DNA of 37,974 bases from Verrucomicrobiota bacterium (GTDB lineage: Bacteria > Verrucomicrobiota > Verrucomicrobiia > Opitutales > Coraliomargaritaceae), in NCBI GenBank assembly GCA_030829145.1, contig JAURBE010000008.1, forward strand, positions 1 through 37,974, given 5' to 3'. The translations under genes and the position numbers were made by a program. Below are positions 8,352 to 16,130 of the stretch, piece after piece. The notes beneath the pieces were generated by a model. That model saw only the letters and a program-made list of their open reading frames with translations, had not been told where the DNA came from and did not search any database. The number at the start of each line of letters is the position of its first letter. Position 1 is the first letter of the stretch.

Positions 8352-8828
8352 TTAGTGATGATGTGCGTCTTTATGGTGGTCATGTTGCAGATTCTTTGGA
8401 TCGGCACAGCCACAATGGTTATTTTCGATCCATGCGTCACTGCCATCTGTATAGACTTCTTTTTTCCAGATCGGGAGACGGTGCTTAACGTTATCGATGA
8501 TGTAACGCGCCGCTAAAAAAGTATCGCCGCGGTGATGTGCGGTGGCGCCGACCCAGACCGCAATATCGCCGGTCGAGAGGTGTCCCAAGCGATGTACAAT
8601 CGCGGCGTCTTGGATATGAAATTTGATTTTCGCTTCTTCAATAATTGCCTCTGCGATCGATGGGGCGAGTTGTGCATAGCCGTGGTAGTGCAGTGCGGCC
8701 ACGGGTTTGCCTTCGTTGTGATCGCGTACCCAACCTTCATAGCTGCAGTAACCACCAGCGGAGAGTGAGAGTAACTCTTGGCGCAGTGCCATCGGATCAA
8801 TCGGATTTTCGGTGAGTTGAAATTTCAT
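8352..8828 (-). CDS. moaE: Molybdopterin synthase catalytic subunit MoaE
   Basis: 158 residues from the ATG at 8828, chosen because it gives the usual length near 150 (an in-frame ATG at 8906 would add 26 unrelated residues). MoaE transfers sulfur from the MoaD C-terminus to precursor Z to make molybdopterin. Visible family features are EGWVRDHNEG, LHYHGY, His99-Arg100 in GATAHHRGD, and Lys115 and Lys122 around KHRLPIWKKE, matching the E. coli active-site lysines. The C-terminus ends in a histidine-rich tail (HDHHKDAHHH) beyond the normal domain. It lies between moaD and the MOSC gene in the Moco operon. Confidence 0.93.
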   Translation of the reverse strand: MKFQLTENPIDPMALRQELLSLSAGGYCSYEGWVRDHNEGKPVAALHYHGYAQLAPSIAEAIIEEAKIKFHIQDAAIVHRLGHLSTGDIAVWVGATAHHRGDTFLAARYIIDNVKHRLPIWKKEVYTDGSDAWIENNHCGCADPKNLQHDHHKDAHHH

Positions 8829-8848
8829 TTTCAGCGAAGAGGTGAAAG

Positions 8849-8875
8849 GGTAGGAAGGTATAATGGTAGGAAGGT
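8849..8875. repeat. Short direct repeat in the moaD-moaE spacer
   Basis: GGTAGGAAGGT occurs twice, at 8849-8859 and 8865-8875, with a 16-base period in a purine-rich spacer just upstream of the preferred moaE start. No function is evident. Similar degenerate tandem repeats occur at 22810 and 30159. Confidence 0.6.
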
Positions 8876-8941
8876 CGAAAAGTGCGCTAAACTTGCAGCG
8901 CTTCATACTTGGCTACTTTTACACTATTTTGCGCAGCAAAA

Positions 8942-9181
8942 TCAACCTCCAGTCATCGGCGGTAGGAATGCGATGGTGTCTCCGTCGTTGAGTTCAGTCT
9001 GGTGTGCAGAGAGCTCGTGGTTGATCGCGACTTGAAGCTGGGTGAACTCGTACGGGAACTGATAGGTGGCACGAATCTCGGCATAGAGCGCCGCGGGTGA
9101 ATGCTCGATGAGCTCACGGGTTTCTTCGCTTTTTCCAGCGAGGTCGGCGAGCTGCGCGAAATAAATGACTTTAATTTGCAT
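8942..9181 (-). CDS. moaD: Molybdopterin synthase sulfur carrier subunit MoaD
   Basis: 79 residues, a ubiquitin-like sulfur carrier. It begins MQIKVIYFAQLADLAGK, has the family segment VAINHE, and ends FLPPMTGG. The terminal Gly-Gly is adenylated and converted to the thiocarboxylate that MoaE uses. The start is the ATG at 9181, 52 bases after mobA. No MoeB-type adenylating enzyme is in the window. Length, fold pattern and the Gly-Gly end make the call firm. Confidence 0.93.
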   Translation of the reverse strand: MQIKVIYFAQLADLAGKSEETRELIEHSPAALYAEIRATYQFPYEFTQLQVAINHELSAHQTELNDGDTIAFLPPMTGG

Positions 9182-9233
9182 GCTTTAAAAGGGTCTAAAA
9201 ACGGGAGTTGATACGTGCGAGATTTTGCTCTGA

Positions 9234-9821
9234 CTACTGCTTCAGGGCATTAAATTCATCGGCGGTGTTAATGTTATCAAGGCTGCGCGGGTCGTCTTGC
9301 TCAATTAGGGTCGCTTGTTTGATGATCAGTAGTTTCCGTGGACAGCATTTACCCAGTTCTTGAGCGAGCGATAGCAGGCCATCGTCGCTTCCGGCTGGAT
9401 AGATTGCACAGAGCGGCTCAGGTAATCCGTCGTGACTGCTCTGATACGCGGTCAGCTCTGGGTGGTCAGTTGACCGGAAGGCGGCAATCAATTTTTCTAG
9501 GGTTGCCGTGGTCAGGTTGGGCAGATCGCAAGCTAATATTAGCCAGTGGGCATCAGGATGTGCGCGCATAGCGGAGAGTATGCCGCACAATGGGCCGCCT
9601 ACCTCGTCGACGTTATCGTGGATTGTCGCAGTGCCTGCTGGAGTCGGAAAGCTTTGTTCTTTTCGTTGCGAGACAAATACCTCTGTACAGACGGATTGTA
9701 GCAGTGCTGAAGTACGTTCGAGTTGGGTACGTTTGCCATCGTAGCTGAGGAGAGCTTTATCACTGCCCATGCGTTGGCTTTTGCCACCGACTAAAACAAG
9801 TCCTTTGATTTGGGTGTTCAT
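9234..9821 (-). CDS. mobA: Molybdenum cofactor guanylyltransferase MobA
   Basis: 195 residues. It attaches GMP to molybdopterin to form the MGD cofactor used by DMSO-reductase-type enzymes. The nucleotide-binding signature LVLVGGKSQRMGSDKALL is at residues 8-25, the metal-binding aspartate is in LACDLPNL, and GLPEPLCAIYP is a further MobA motif. The start overlaps the moaC stop by 4 bases (ATGA). Its presence implies that the organism makes a bis-MGD enzyme such as nitrate, formate or DMSO reductase, none of which is in this window. Confidence 0.92.
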   Translation of the reverse strand: MNTQIKGLVLVGGKSQRMGSDKALLSYDGKRTQLERTSALLQSVCTEVFVSQRKEQSFPTPAGTATIHDNVDEVGGPLCGILSAMRAHPDAHWLILACDLPNLTTATLEKLIAAFRSTDHPELTAYQSSHDGLPEPLCAIYPAGSDDGLLSLAQELGKCCPRKLLIIKQATLIEQDDPRSLDNINTADEFNALKQ

Positions 9822-10297
9822 TGTACGGATCGCTTAAAGTCACTTTTACCGCCGGTCTTTACGACCAAGCGAGTAGACTCGATGGTGATATCTTTGGAGA
9901 CTGCTTTACACATGTCATAGATGGTTAAGGCCGCGCCGCTGGCGGCGGTGAGCGCTTCCATTTCGACGCCAGTCTGGTCCAGTACTTTGACCTTGGCTTC
10001 GATGCGTAGACGTGCGCTATCAGCGGGCTCAATTTTGATCTTAACCGATTTCAAGTTAAGTGGGTGACAAAAGGGGATGAGCTCAGAGGTCTTCTTGGCA
10101 GCCATGGTGCCAGCAATGATGGCAGTATCCAGAATAGGGCCTTTTTTACTGCTCCAGCCTGCTTCGGCAAACGCGCGCATAATTTCCGACCCGAGATTAA
10201 CAAAGCTTTCGGCAATCGCAATCCGCTCAGTCACGTTTTTTTCAGACACGTCGACCATTGTTGGGCGTTGATCTTTATCAATATGTGTAAATTCCAT
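9818..10297 (-). CDS. moaC: Cyclic pyranopterin monophosphate synthase MoaC
   Basis: 159 residues. MoaC converts the MoaA product 3',8-cH2GTP to cyclic pyranopterin monophosphate. Signature segments are MVDVSEK, GTMAAKKTSELIPFCHPL (His78), and GVEMEALTAASGAALTIYDMCKA with Asp128 and Lys131, the same numbers as the catalytic residues of E. coli MoaC. It is the first gene of the leftward Moco operon; the spacer 10298-10451 to the divergent gene must contain its promoter, but no clear hexamers stand out. The MoaA partner is not in the window. Confidence 0.95.
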   Translation of the reverse strand: MEFTHIDKDQRPTMVDVSEKNVTERIAIAESFVNLGSEIMRAFAEAGWSSKKGPILDTAIIAGTMAAKKTSELIPFCHPLNLKSVKIKIEPADSARLRIEAKVKVLDQTGVEMEALTAASGAALTIYDMCKAVSKDITIESTRLVVKTGGKSDFKRSVQ

Positions 10298-10451
10298 GTG
10301 ATGAATACTATGTAGGCGTCACGATAGTGGATACAACCTAAAGTCGATTAGATATAGCGATAAACGGCTCATTTATAGTATGGGAATGAAAAAAACGTCA
10401 TTTTGTATTCATTTGTAGACGTGTCATATTATTTTGTATACTGATCCCATC

Positions 10452-11132
10452 ATGAAAAAAGATGTAGTCCGGTATCTTTTTAAACTTCAAGAGCGCGAGA
10501 TCGTTTTCGATGTGGATACAGAGCCACATGGTTTAGAGACAGGTACAAACTTTCCAGACTGGGCACGGCTTGAACATCAGCAGTGTGCCTGCTGCCCGTT
10601 GAAGGCAACAGAGTGTGAGTTTTGTCCGGTGGCAACAAGGATGCACCATCTGCTGGAGGTTTTTTCGAATGATAATTCGACCGAGCGAGTAGACGTGACT
10701 GTGCAGACCTCGGAGCGCACTTATACTCATAGTTGTGATTTGCAGGTTGGGATTAACTCATTAATGGGATTGATGATGGCTACGAGCGGCTGCCCCGTGC
10801 TCAAAGAATTGGGGGCGATGGCCAGTTTTCATATTCCGTTTTGTTCTACCCGAGAGACCTTGTACCGTACAGTCGGCTCTTATTTAACGAAGCAGTATTT
10901 TGTACAGCTCGAGGGCGGTGAGCCAGACTGGGAACTCATTCACTTGAAGGAGCTTTACAGTGTGCTGGAGGGGTTGAATCAGGATTTCTCTAAACGTATT
11001 CAAGATTCGAGTAGCAGTGACGCAGCCTCCAACGCCGTCATTATGTTTTTTGCGACCTCTGTAGTCGTGGCATCATCGCTCGATCAGCAGCTTAAGCGTC
11101 ATCAAGGGTATCTGACAAATGAGGATGAATAG
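10452..11132 (+). CDS. Conserved protein of unknown function with a CxxC...CxxC cluster
   Basis: 226 residues from the ATG at 10452 (a TTG at 10434 is possible but gives an unlikely leader). The N-terminal part has KDVVRYLFKLQERE, then the motif CACCPLKATECEFCP, which looks like a metal site of two Cys pairs, then an all-alpha-looking C-terminal region with SLMGLMMATSGCP and SFHIPFCSTRETLYR. No signal peptide or membrane helix. I believe this belongs to a family catalogued as DUF6901, but I could not check. A possible -10 (TATACT, 10437-10442) lies so close to the ATG that transcription from it would be almost leaderless. It stands alone, divergent from moaC. Confidence 0.7.
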   Translation: MKKDVVRYLFKLQEREIVFDVDTEPHGLETGTNFPDWARLEHQQCACCPLKATECEFCPVATRMHHLLEVFSNDNSTERVDVTVQTSERTYTHSCDLQVGINSLMGLMMATSGCPVLKELGAMASFHIPFCSTRETLYRTVGSYLTKQYFVQLEGGEPDWELIHLKELYSVLEGLNQDFSKRIQDSSSSDAASNAVIMFFATSVVVASSLDQQLKRHQGYLTNEDE

Positions 11133-11161
11133 GTCCGGCAGGCTGGAGTGGCTTCTTGCTC

Positions 11162-11300
11162 TTGGGGAGGGACGACCTCCGTGTCGTCCGCTGCCGATGC
11201 GGGAGCGTCTGAGATGATCATCAGCTTTTGGAGCATCCCGAATGATTGTCATGTGATTTCTTCAGTGCCCGCGGTCGACACGGAGGTCGACCCTCCCCAA
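11162..11300. repeat. 139-bp non-coding element with 25-bp terminal inverted repeats
   Basis: The left arm 11162-11186 (TTGGGGAGGGACGACCTCCG and on to TGTCG) and the right arm 11276-11300 are inverted copies matching at 24 of 25 positions. The 89-base centre has no coding potential. It lies between convergent genes, where it could also work as a bidirectional terminator or mRNA stabiliser. I recall GC-rich repeats of this kind being dispersed in marine Verrucomicrobia, which would make it a MITE or REP-like family; only one copy is in this window. No flanking target duplication is obvious. Confidence 0.65.
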
Positions 11301-11350
11301 CCGAATTGCCTGAGCCTCGGGCTGCGCGGACAAAGCTCCGACTTCTTTTG

Positions 11351-13162
11351 TTACAGTCCTTCTAAAAAGTAGGGCATGCGGGCATACACACTGAGTGGGT
11401 CATTGAGCCCGCGCAGTTGTTTGGTGAGTGACTCGGCCTGGGTTGTTATTTCGGCGAGTGGGCTAGAGATTTTAGCGACGGGCGCGGCACCAGCTTCTTC
11501 CAGTATGTTGGCAAGTGAATCGCTAAAAGCCGACGGAGCGGGTACTTGCTCGATCGATGCGGTTTCTATGCCAGCGCTGGAGGCCGCTTCGTTGATCGCT
11601 TGATTCAGTCCGCCGATGGCATCGACTAGTGAGAGCTGCTGCGCACGCATGCCACTCCAGACGCGCCCTTGAGCTAACTGACTTACATCAGTGCGCGGGA
11701 TCGAGCGCCCCTCGGCGACTTTATCGATGAAGGCAGTATATATTTCATCAGTAAACTTCTGGATGAGTGCCATCTCACTTTCGGTCCGTGGTCGACTGAC
11801 CGAGTAAATATCCGCAAAAGGCGAGGTCTTAACGCCATCGAAGTGTACGGCAAAATCGGCTGCGGCATCTTGTATATTAAACACCAAGCCGAACACACCG
11901 ATCGATCCCGTAATGCTATAGGGTTGTGCGAAGATCTTATCAGCATACGCGGAGATCCAGTAACCGCCGCTGGCGGCATAGCTGCCCATTGATACAATAA
12001 GTGGTTTTTGTGCGGCGAGTAGATGTGTTTCGCGCTGAATGATTTCAGACGCAATCGCGCTGCCTCCTGGGCTATTCACCCGAAGTACCACGGCTTTGAC
12101 GTCTGGATCATTACGCAGGCGGCGAAGTTCAGTCGCCAGCCAATCGCCGCCGACAAACCCAGGGTACTTACCGCCGTCGATGATTTGGCCTTCGGCATAA
12201 ACGACTGCGATGCGCTCGCCTTCTTTAACATTGGTATTCAGCTCAAGCCCGTGCGCTTGAGCATAATCGAGACAATCAATTTGTTGAAAGGTGTCGTCTC
12301 TGGCAGCTGCTTGATACGTGCCTACAAGGTGGTCAATCAATTCGTCGAGATAGCCGACGCGGTCAACGAGCCGAGCTGCTAGTGCGTTGGACGCGGTGAA
12401 GAAGGCGTCATTGTTACTGAGTTGGGTGATGACCTGTTCGCTGATTGCGCGTGAGGCACTGGTCTCTGTGAGTAAGTTAACCCACAGGTCATTGAGTAGA
12501 GCTAAAGTTTGCTCGCGGTCTGCATCGCTCATGCTGGTGCGGGTAAACGTATCAACGGCAGACTTGTAAGCACCGACACGGGTGGTCTGCACACCGATAC
12601 CATATTTCTCAAGTGCTTGGCCGAGGAAGGGTCGATTGGAGGCGAGTCCGTTGAGTGAGACTGTGCCGAAAGGGTTGATCCAGATCTCATTAGCCACAGA
12701 AGTTAGATAGTAATCTTTTTGGGAAGGGCTGACCAAGTAGGCGTAGACTGGTTTGCCCGTAGCTTTGAAAGTGTCGATTGCCTGCCGGACCTCTGAGATT
12801 ACCGCGAGACCTGAGCCATAACCTTGCTGCATTAAACTACCATGCAGCAAGAGTGCTGAAATATCGTGATCAGTGGCCGCGTATTCGATCGAGTCGATCA
12901 ACTGAAGCAGGTACGTGACTGATTGCGACTGACCATTGAGAGCCTCCTGCATGATCACGCTGAAGTCTGTGATCGGCGGTGTGTCTTGAATGGTAGTGTT
13001 TAAATCGAGCACGAGCACACTGCCCGATTCTAAATCGACTAGAGGTTGTTCGCCCAGCGTGGCCAAGAGGGCAATGAATCCTATGCAGGCGACCACGCAG
13101 CCAAAGCCAAGCAGAATGAATGCAGTGAGTGAGCCAAGTAGGCTTTGTAGGAAATGCTTCAT
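11351..13162 (-). CDS. sppA: Signal peptide peptidase SppA, long (67K) type
   Basis: 603 residues, the length of the two-domain SppA. One N-terminal membrane anchor spans about residues 8-36. The two tandem ClpP-like domains follow: the general-base lysine is Lys200 in VGAYKSAVDTF of the first domain, and the nucleophile is Ser398 in GSYAASGGYW of the second, flanked by VNSPGGSAIAS and ITGSIGVFG. It cleaves residual signal peptides in the membrane, active site on the periplasmic side. The start is the ATG at 13162. It is divergent from the DUF2851 gene across a 193-base spacer in which I see no clear promoter. The inverted-repeat element lies beyond its stop. Confidence 0.94.
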   Translation of the reverse strand: MKHFLQSLLGSLTAFILLGFGCVVACIGFIALLATLGEQPLVDLESGSVLVLDLNTTIQDTPPITDFSVIMQEALNGQSQSVTYLLQLIDSIEYAATDHDISALLLHGSLMQQGYGSGLAVISEVRQAIDTFKATGKPVYAYLVSPSQKDYYLTSVANEIWINPFGTVSLNGLASNRPFLGQALEKYGIGVQTTRVGAYKSAVDTFTRTSMSDADREQTLALLNDLWVNLLTETSASRAISEQVITQLSNNDAFFTASNALAARLVDRVGYLDELIDHLVGTYQAAARDDTFQQIDCLDYAQAHGLELNTNVKEGERIAVVYAEGQIIDGGKYPGFVGGDWLATELRRLRNDPDVKAVVLRVNSPGGSAIASEIIQRETHLLAAQKPLIVSMGSYAASGGYWISAYADKIFAQPYSITGSIGVFGLVFNIQDAAADFAVHFDGVKTSPFADIYSVSRPRTESEMALIQKFTDEIYTAFIDKVAEGRSIPRTDVSQLAQGRVWSGMRAQQLSLVDAIGGLNQAINEAASSAGIETASIEQVPAPSAFSDSLANILEEAGAAPVAKISSPLAEITTQAESLTKQLRGLNDPLSVYARMPYFLEGL

Positions 13163-13355
13163 GCCCTATGTATGGTCCAGTGAGTACTCATGATGCAATC
13201 TTTCTATTTATCGTTAATTGTTAGATTCGTTGATAGAGCCACGTTTAATTAGGTCAGTGAGTGCGTGTCGTTTTTACTTATTAAATTAGAAGCGTCAGAA
13301 TAGCTGCTTCCTTCCTTGCCTACACGCTCTAAATTGCATACTAAGTATACGTTAG

Positions 13356-14558
13356 ATGAGTGCGGAAAATATAAAAGAAATGCAGGGCCTCTATGGGCCT
13401 TTTATTTTAACTGAACGAGTGGTGCAGAAGATTTGGTTGCGGCAGGATTTTGCTGCGCAAGGCTTAGTCACTGTGTCGGGTAAATCGATCCATGTGAAAG
13501 ATCCCGGGCGTTGGAATTTACAAGAAGGCCCTGACTTTAAAGAGGCACGTCTGCTGGTCGATGGAGTTGAATTGGATGGGGATGTTGAGGTGCACTTTAA
13601 TGTGACTGATTGGTATAAGCATCAACATGAGCAAGATCGTAACTTTGATGCTGTGGTATTGCACATAGTGCTGCATCCCGAGGGTCGGAAATTGAGCCCC
13701 GTGCAAACTTCGCAGGGGCGCGTGCCAGAGTGCTTATACCTAATGCCGTTATTGAACCGTGACTTGGAATCCTATGCGATGGATGAGGCATTGCTGGAGC
13801 TAGAGCAGCAGGACGAACTCGAGTGGGTGGCTCAATTCATCGAGCGACCTTTAGAGGGGCGCCTTGAAATTTTGCAGGCGAAGGCTCAACAACGTTGGCA
13901 GCAGAAACTACGTTACGCACAGCAACGTCTACAAGCAAATGGATGGGATGGCGCATGCCACGCTTATGCGCTGGAAGTGCTGGGCTATGCACGTAACCGT
14001 GCGCCAATGCTACGACTTGCGGCGAAGTATCCATTAGCAAGATGGGCCTCTGCGGATGTAAGTGCCGAGCAGCGCTTTAGTGAGGAAGCAGCGCATTGGA
14101 AGCTGAATGGTCTGCGCCCCGCGAATCATCCCCGTCGTCGCTTGGCTCAATATCTGGAGGTCGTTCAGCAGCAACCGCAGTGGCCCAGTCGCTTATCAGC
14201 ATGCTTGAAGAGATTTCCATGCGCTGATGCTAAAATGCCGACCACAGTGTTCCGTAAAACAGTTGGCATGCCCAAGCTTCGTGAGTCGCTCGGGGAGTCT
14301 GTCTTTAGTGGCGCATTCGCGCAGACACGCTTAAATACCCTGATCGTTGATGCGATTTTACCATTGGCAACGGCCGCGGGGTTGCTGGATGGTCAAGCTT
14401 ATTGGGTGCATTGGTCGCTCGGTGATAGTCCCCCGGCATTCACACGATTTTTAAAGCATGCTGGCATCACAAATCGTTTGAATCCGCAATGCAACGGCTG
14501 GCATCAAGGTGCGATCGCATTGTTTTTAGAGCGGGGGAGTGATGCGTGCAATCGTTAG
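13356..14558 (+). CDS. DUF2851-family protein
   Basis: 400 residues from the ATG at 13356. The N-terminal region carries the family hallmarks GRWNLQEGPDFKEARLLVDG, GDVEVHFNVTDWYKHQHEQD and FDAVVLHIVLHPEG, including Asp60, Glu78 and His80. No signal peptide or membrane helix. The central part is helical and rich in Arg/Gln. The arrangement Asp60...Glu78-Val-His80 on predicted strands resembles a PD-(D/E)XK nuclease core with His for Lys; that is my inference only. The molecular function of DUF2851 is not known to me. It is followed by another unknown gene and lpxA on the same strand. Confidence 0.85.
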   Translation: MSAENIKEMQGLYGPFILTERVVQKIWLRQDFAAQGLVTVSGKSIHVKDPGRWNLQEGPDFKEARLLVDGVELDGDVEVHFNVTDWYKHQHEQDRNFDAVVLHIVLHPEGRKLSPVQTSQGRVPECLYLMPLLNRDLESYAMDEALLELEQQDELEWVAQFIERPLEGRLEILQAKAQQRWQQKLRYAQQRLQANGWDGACHAYALEVLGYARNRAPMLRLAAKYPLARWASADVSAEQRFSEEAAHWKLNGLRPANHPRRRLAQYLEVVQQQPQWPSRLSACLKRFPCADAKMPTTVFRKTVGMPKLRESLGESVFSGAFAQTRLNTLIVDAILPLATAAGLLDGQAYWVHWSLGDSPPAFTRFLKHAGITNRLNPQCNGWHQGAIALFLERGSDACNR

Positions 14559-14625
14559 ATTTTAGGCTGAGGCAATATTTCTGGAGATTGACGACCGTAT
14601 TTATAGTGGGTAAGCGTACTAATTG

Positions 14626-15225
14626 ATGGAGAGTTTTGATGAAAACATAGTCCGCGAATATTTCGAGCTGAACGGTTTCTTCGTGCGTCAGCTCGGTAAG
14701 CATGCGGTGCGTAAGCGGAAGAAAACTGAAGGCAGTGGCGTTGAGCTGCTGGTGTGTAATCCATCGGCACCTGCAGATGCAGCAGAGCCTAATTTTCAGT
14801 TATTCTCTGCAGATATGGCATCGATTCGTCAGGCGATCGTTGTGGTGCATGGCTGGCAACAGGCAGGCGTGACGCCAGCAATTTTAAAGAGTCCGGTGCG
14901 CTTATTTGAATTTTTGAAAAAAGAGGTGCTAGGCCAAGTGGATCAAGCGTTGCGGATCGATGACGGCTTGGTGGAAGATCCCCAAGCATATCAGAAGATT
15001 ATGGTGCTGCCTGGTTTACCTACAGCGGACCCGCAGCGGAGCATGTGTATTGAGCAGTTCAAGGCGGTGGGGGTGGACGGTGTCATTGCCTTTAGCACTA
15101 TCTTGGAAGATTTGCTGCGACAAGTGGAGGTGAACCACAGCTATCAGAAGTCCGAACTGCTACAGTTTGTGCGTGTCCTAAAGGTATACGATATGGTGGA
15201 GGCACCGCAGATGAATCTGTTTTAG
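14626..15225 (+). CDS. Conserved protein of unknown function, possibly restriction-endonuclease-like fold
   Basis: 199 residues from the ATG at 14626 (a TTG lies directly before it). The N-terminal half shows helix-strand-strand-helix: ENIVREYFELNGFFVRQL, a basic turn, VELLVCNP, then AIVVVHGWQ. Glu11, Glu40 and His75 occupy positions where PD-(D/E)XK nucleases keep Glu, Asp and Lys, so this may be a degenerate member. The C-terminal half (KIMVLPGLPTADP, AVGVDGVIAFSTILEDLL, SYQKSELLQFVRVLKVY) is mixed alpha/beta. It follows the DUF2851 gene by 67 bases and precedes lpxA by 99. I recognise the pattern as conserved in Verrucomicrobia but know no function. Confidence 0.7.
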   Translation: MESFDENIVREYFELNGFFVRQLGKHAVRKRKKTEGSGVELLVCNPSAPADAAEPNFQLFSADMASIRQAIVVVHGWQQAGVTPAILKSPVRLFEFLKKEVLGQVDQALRIDDGLVEDPQAYQKIMVLPGLPTADPQRSMCIEQFKAVGVDGVIAFSTILEDLLRQVEVNHSYQKSELLQFVRVLKVYDMVEAPQMNLF

Positions 15226-15324
15226 GGGTAAGAGTGTTGGAAGTGGTAGGTTACTTTCAATAAACAAGGAGCAACGAGCCACTTACTCGCTTGAGTAATT
15301 CGAAAAGCGGGTTTTGTTACGAGG

Positions 15325-16119
15325 ATGTCGATTCATCCAACTGCTATTATTTCTGAAACTGCCGTGCTTGGTAAGGGTTCTCTGGTTGGGCCTTATTCTG
15401 TCATCGAGGAAGGAGTCGTGCTGGGTGAGGGTTGCTCAATCGCTGCGCATGCGGTGCTTCGACGTGGAGTCGTGCTGGGGGATCAGGTGAGGGTGGATTC
15501 GTTTGCTGTGATTGGTGGTGATCCGCAGTCGTTAACTTTTGACTCGGCGACAAAGAGTAGTGTGGTGATTGGAGATCGTGTGTGTATTCGTGAGGGTTGT
15601 ACGGTAAGCCGTGGATCCAGTGATGGCGTGAATACGACAATCGGCAATGACTGCTTTCTGATGGCACAAGCACATGTGGCGCATGATTGTCAGGTCGGTA
15701 ATGACGTAGTAATTGCCAATAATGTGATGCTGGCAGGTCATGTGACGGTCGGGGCGAATGTTTTTATCGGTGGCGGCGCTGGGATTCATCAGTTTTGCCG
15801 CATCGGCACGTATGCGATGGTCGGGGGAAATGCATCGATCTCGGCGGATGTGCCGCCATATGTGATGGCGGCCGAGCGCAATACTGCCCACGGGCTGAAT
15901 TTAGTAGGACTGCGACGTGGTGGGTTTGAACGCCCCAATCTAGCAGATTTAAAGAAATGTTATCGCGCCGTCTACTTTGGCGGTGGCAATTTGAAGAAGA
16001 AAGCAGCTGAGGCGGTGCGCGAGCATGAGTTTGGCAGCACTGCCACCGGCGCACGGTTTTTGGCATTTTTTGAGCATGGCAAGCGGGGCTTCATCCAGGC
16101 ATCCAAGGATGCTGGATAA
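15325..16119 (+). CDS. lpxA: Acyl-ACP:UDP-N-acetylglucosamine O-acyltransferase LpxA
   Basis: 264 residues, standard for LpxA. It catalyses the first step of lipid A synthesis in the cytoplasm. The N-terminal two thirds are hexapeptide repeats of a left-handed beta helix (IHPTAIISETAVLGKGSLVG onward), with catalytic His120 in QAHVAHDC (His125 in E. coli) and GGGAGIHQFCRIGTYAMVGG; the C-terminal helical domain contains NLVGLRRGGF. Adjacent to pdxA (11-base gap) and likely co-transcribed with it. Its presence supports an LPS-bearing outer membrane. Confidence 0.95.
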   Translation: MSIHPTAIISETAVLGKGSLVGPYSVIEEGVVLGEGCSIAAHAVLRRGVVLGDQVRVDSFAVIGGDPQSLTFDSATKSSVVIGDRVCIREGCTVSRGSSDGVNTTIGNDCFLMAQAHVAHDCQVGNDVVIANNVMLAGHVTVGANVFIGGGAGIHQFCRIGTYAMVGGNASISADVPPYVMAAERNTAHGLNLVGLRRGGFERPNLADLKKCYRAVYFGGGNLKKKAAEAVREHEFGSTATGARFLAFFEHGKRGFIQASKDAG

Positions 16120-16130
16120 GATGGGAAACT

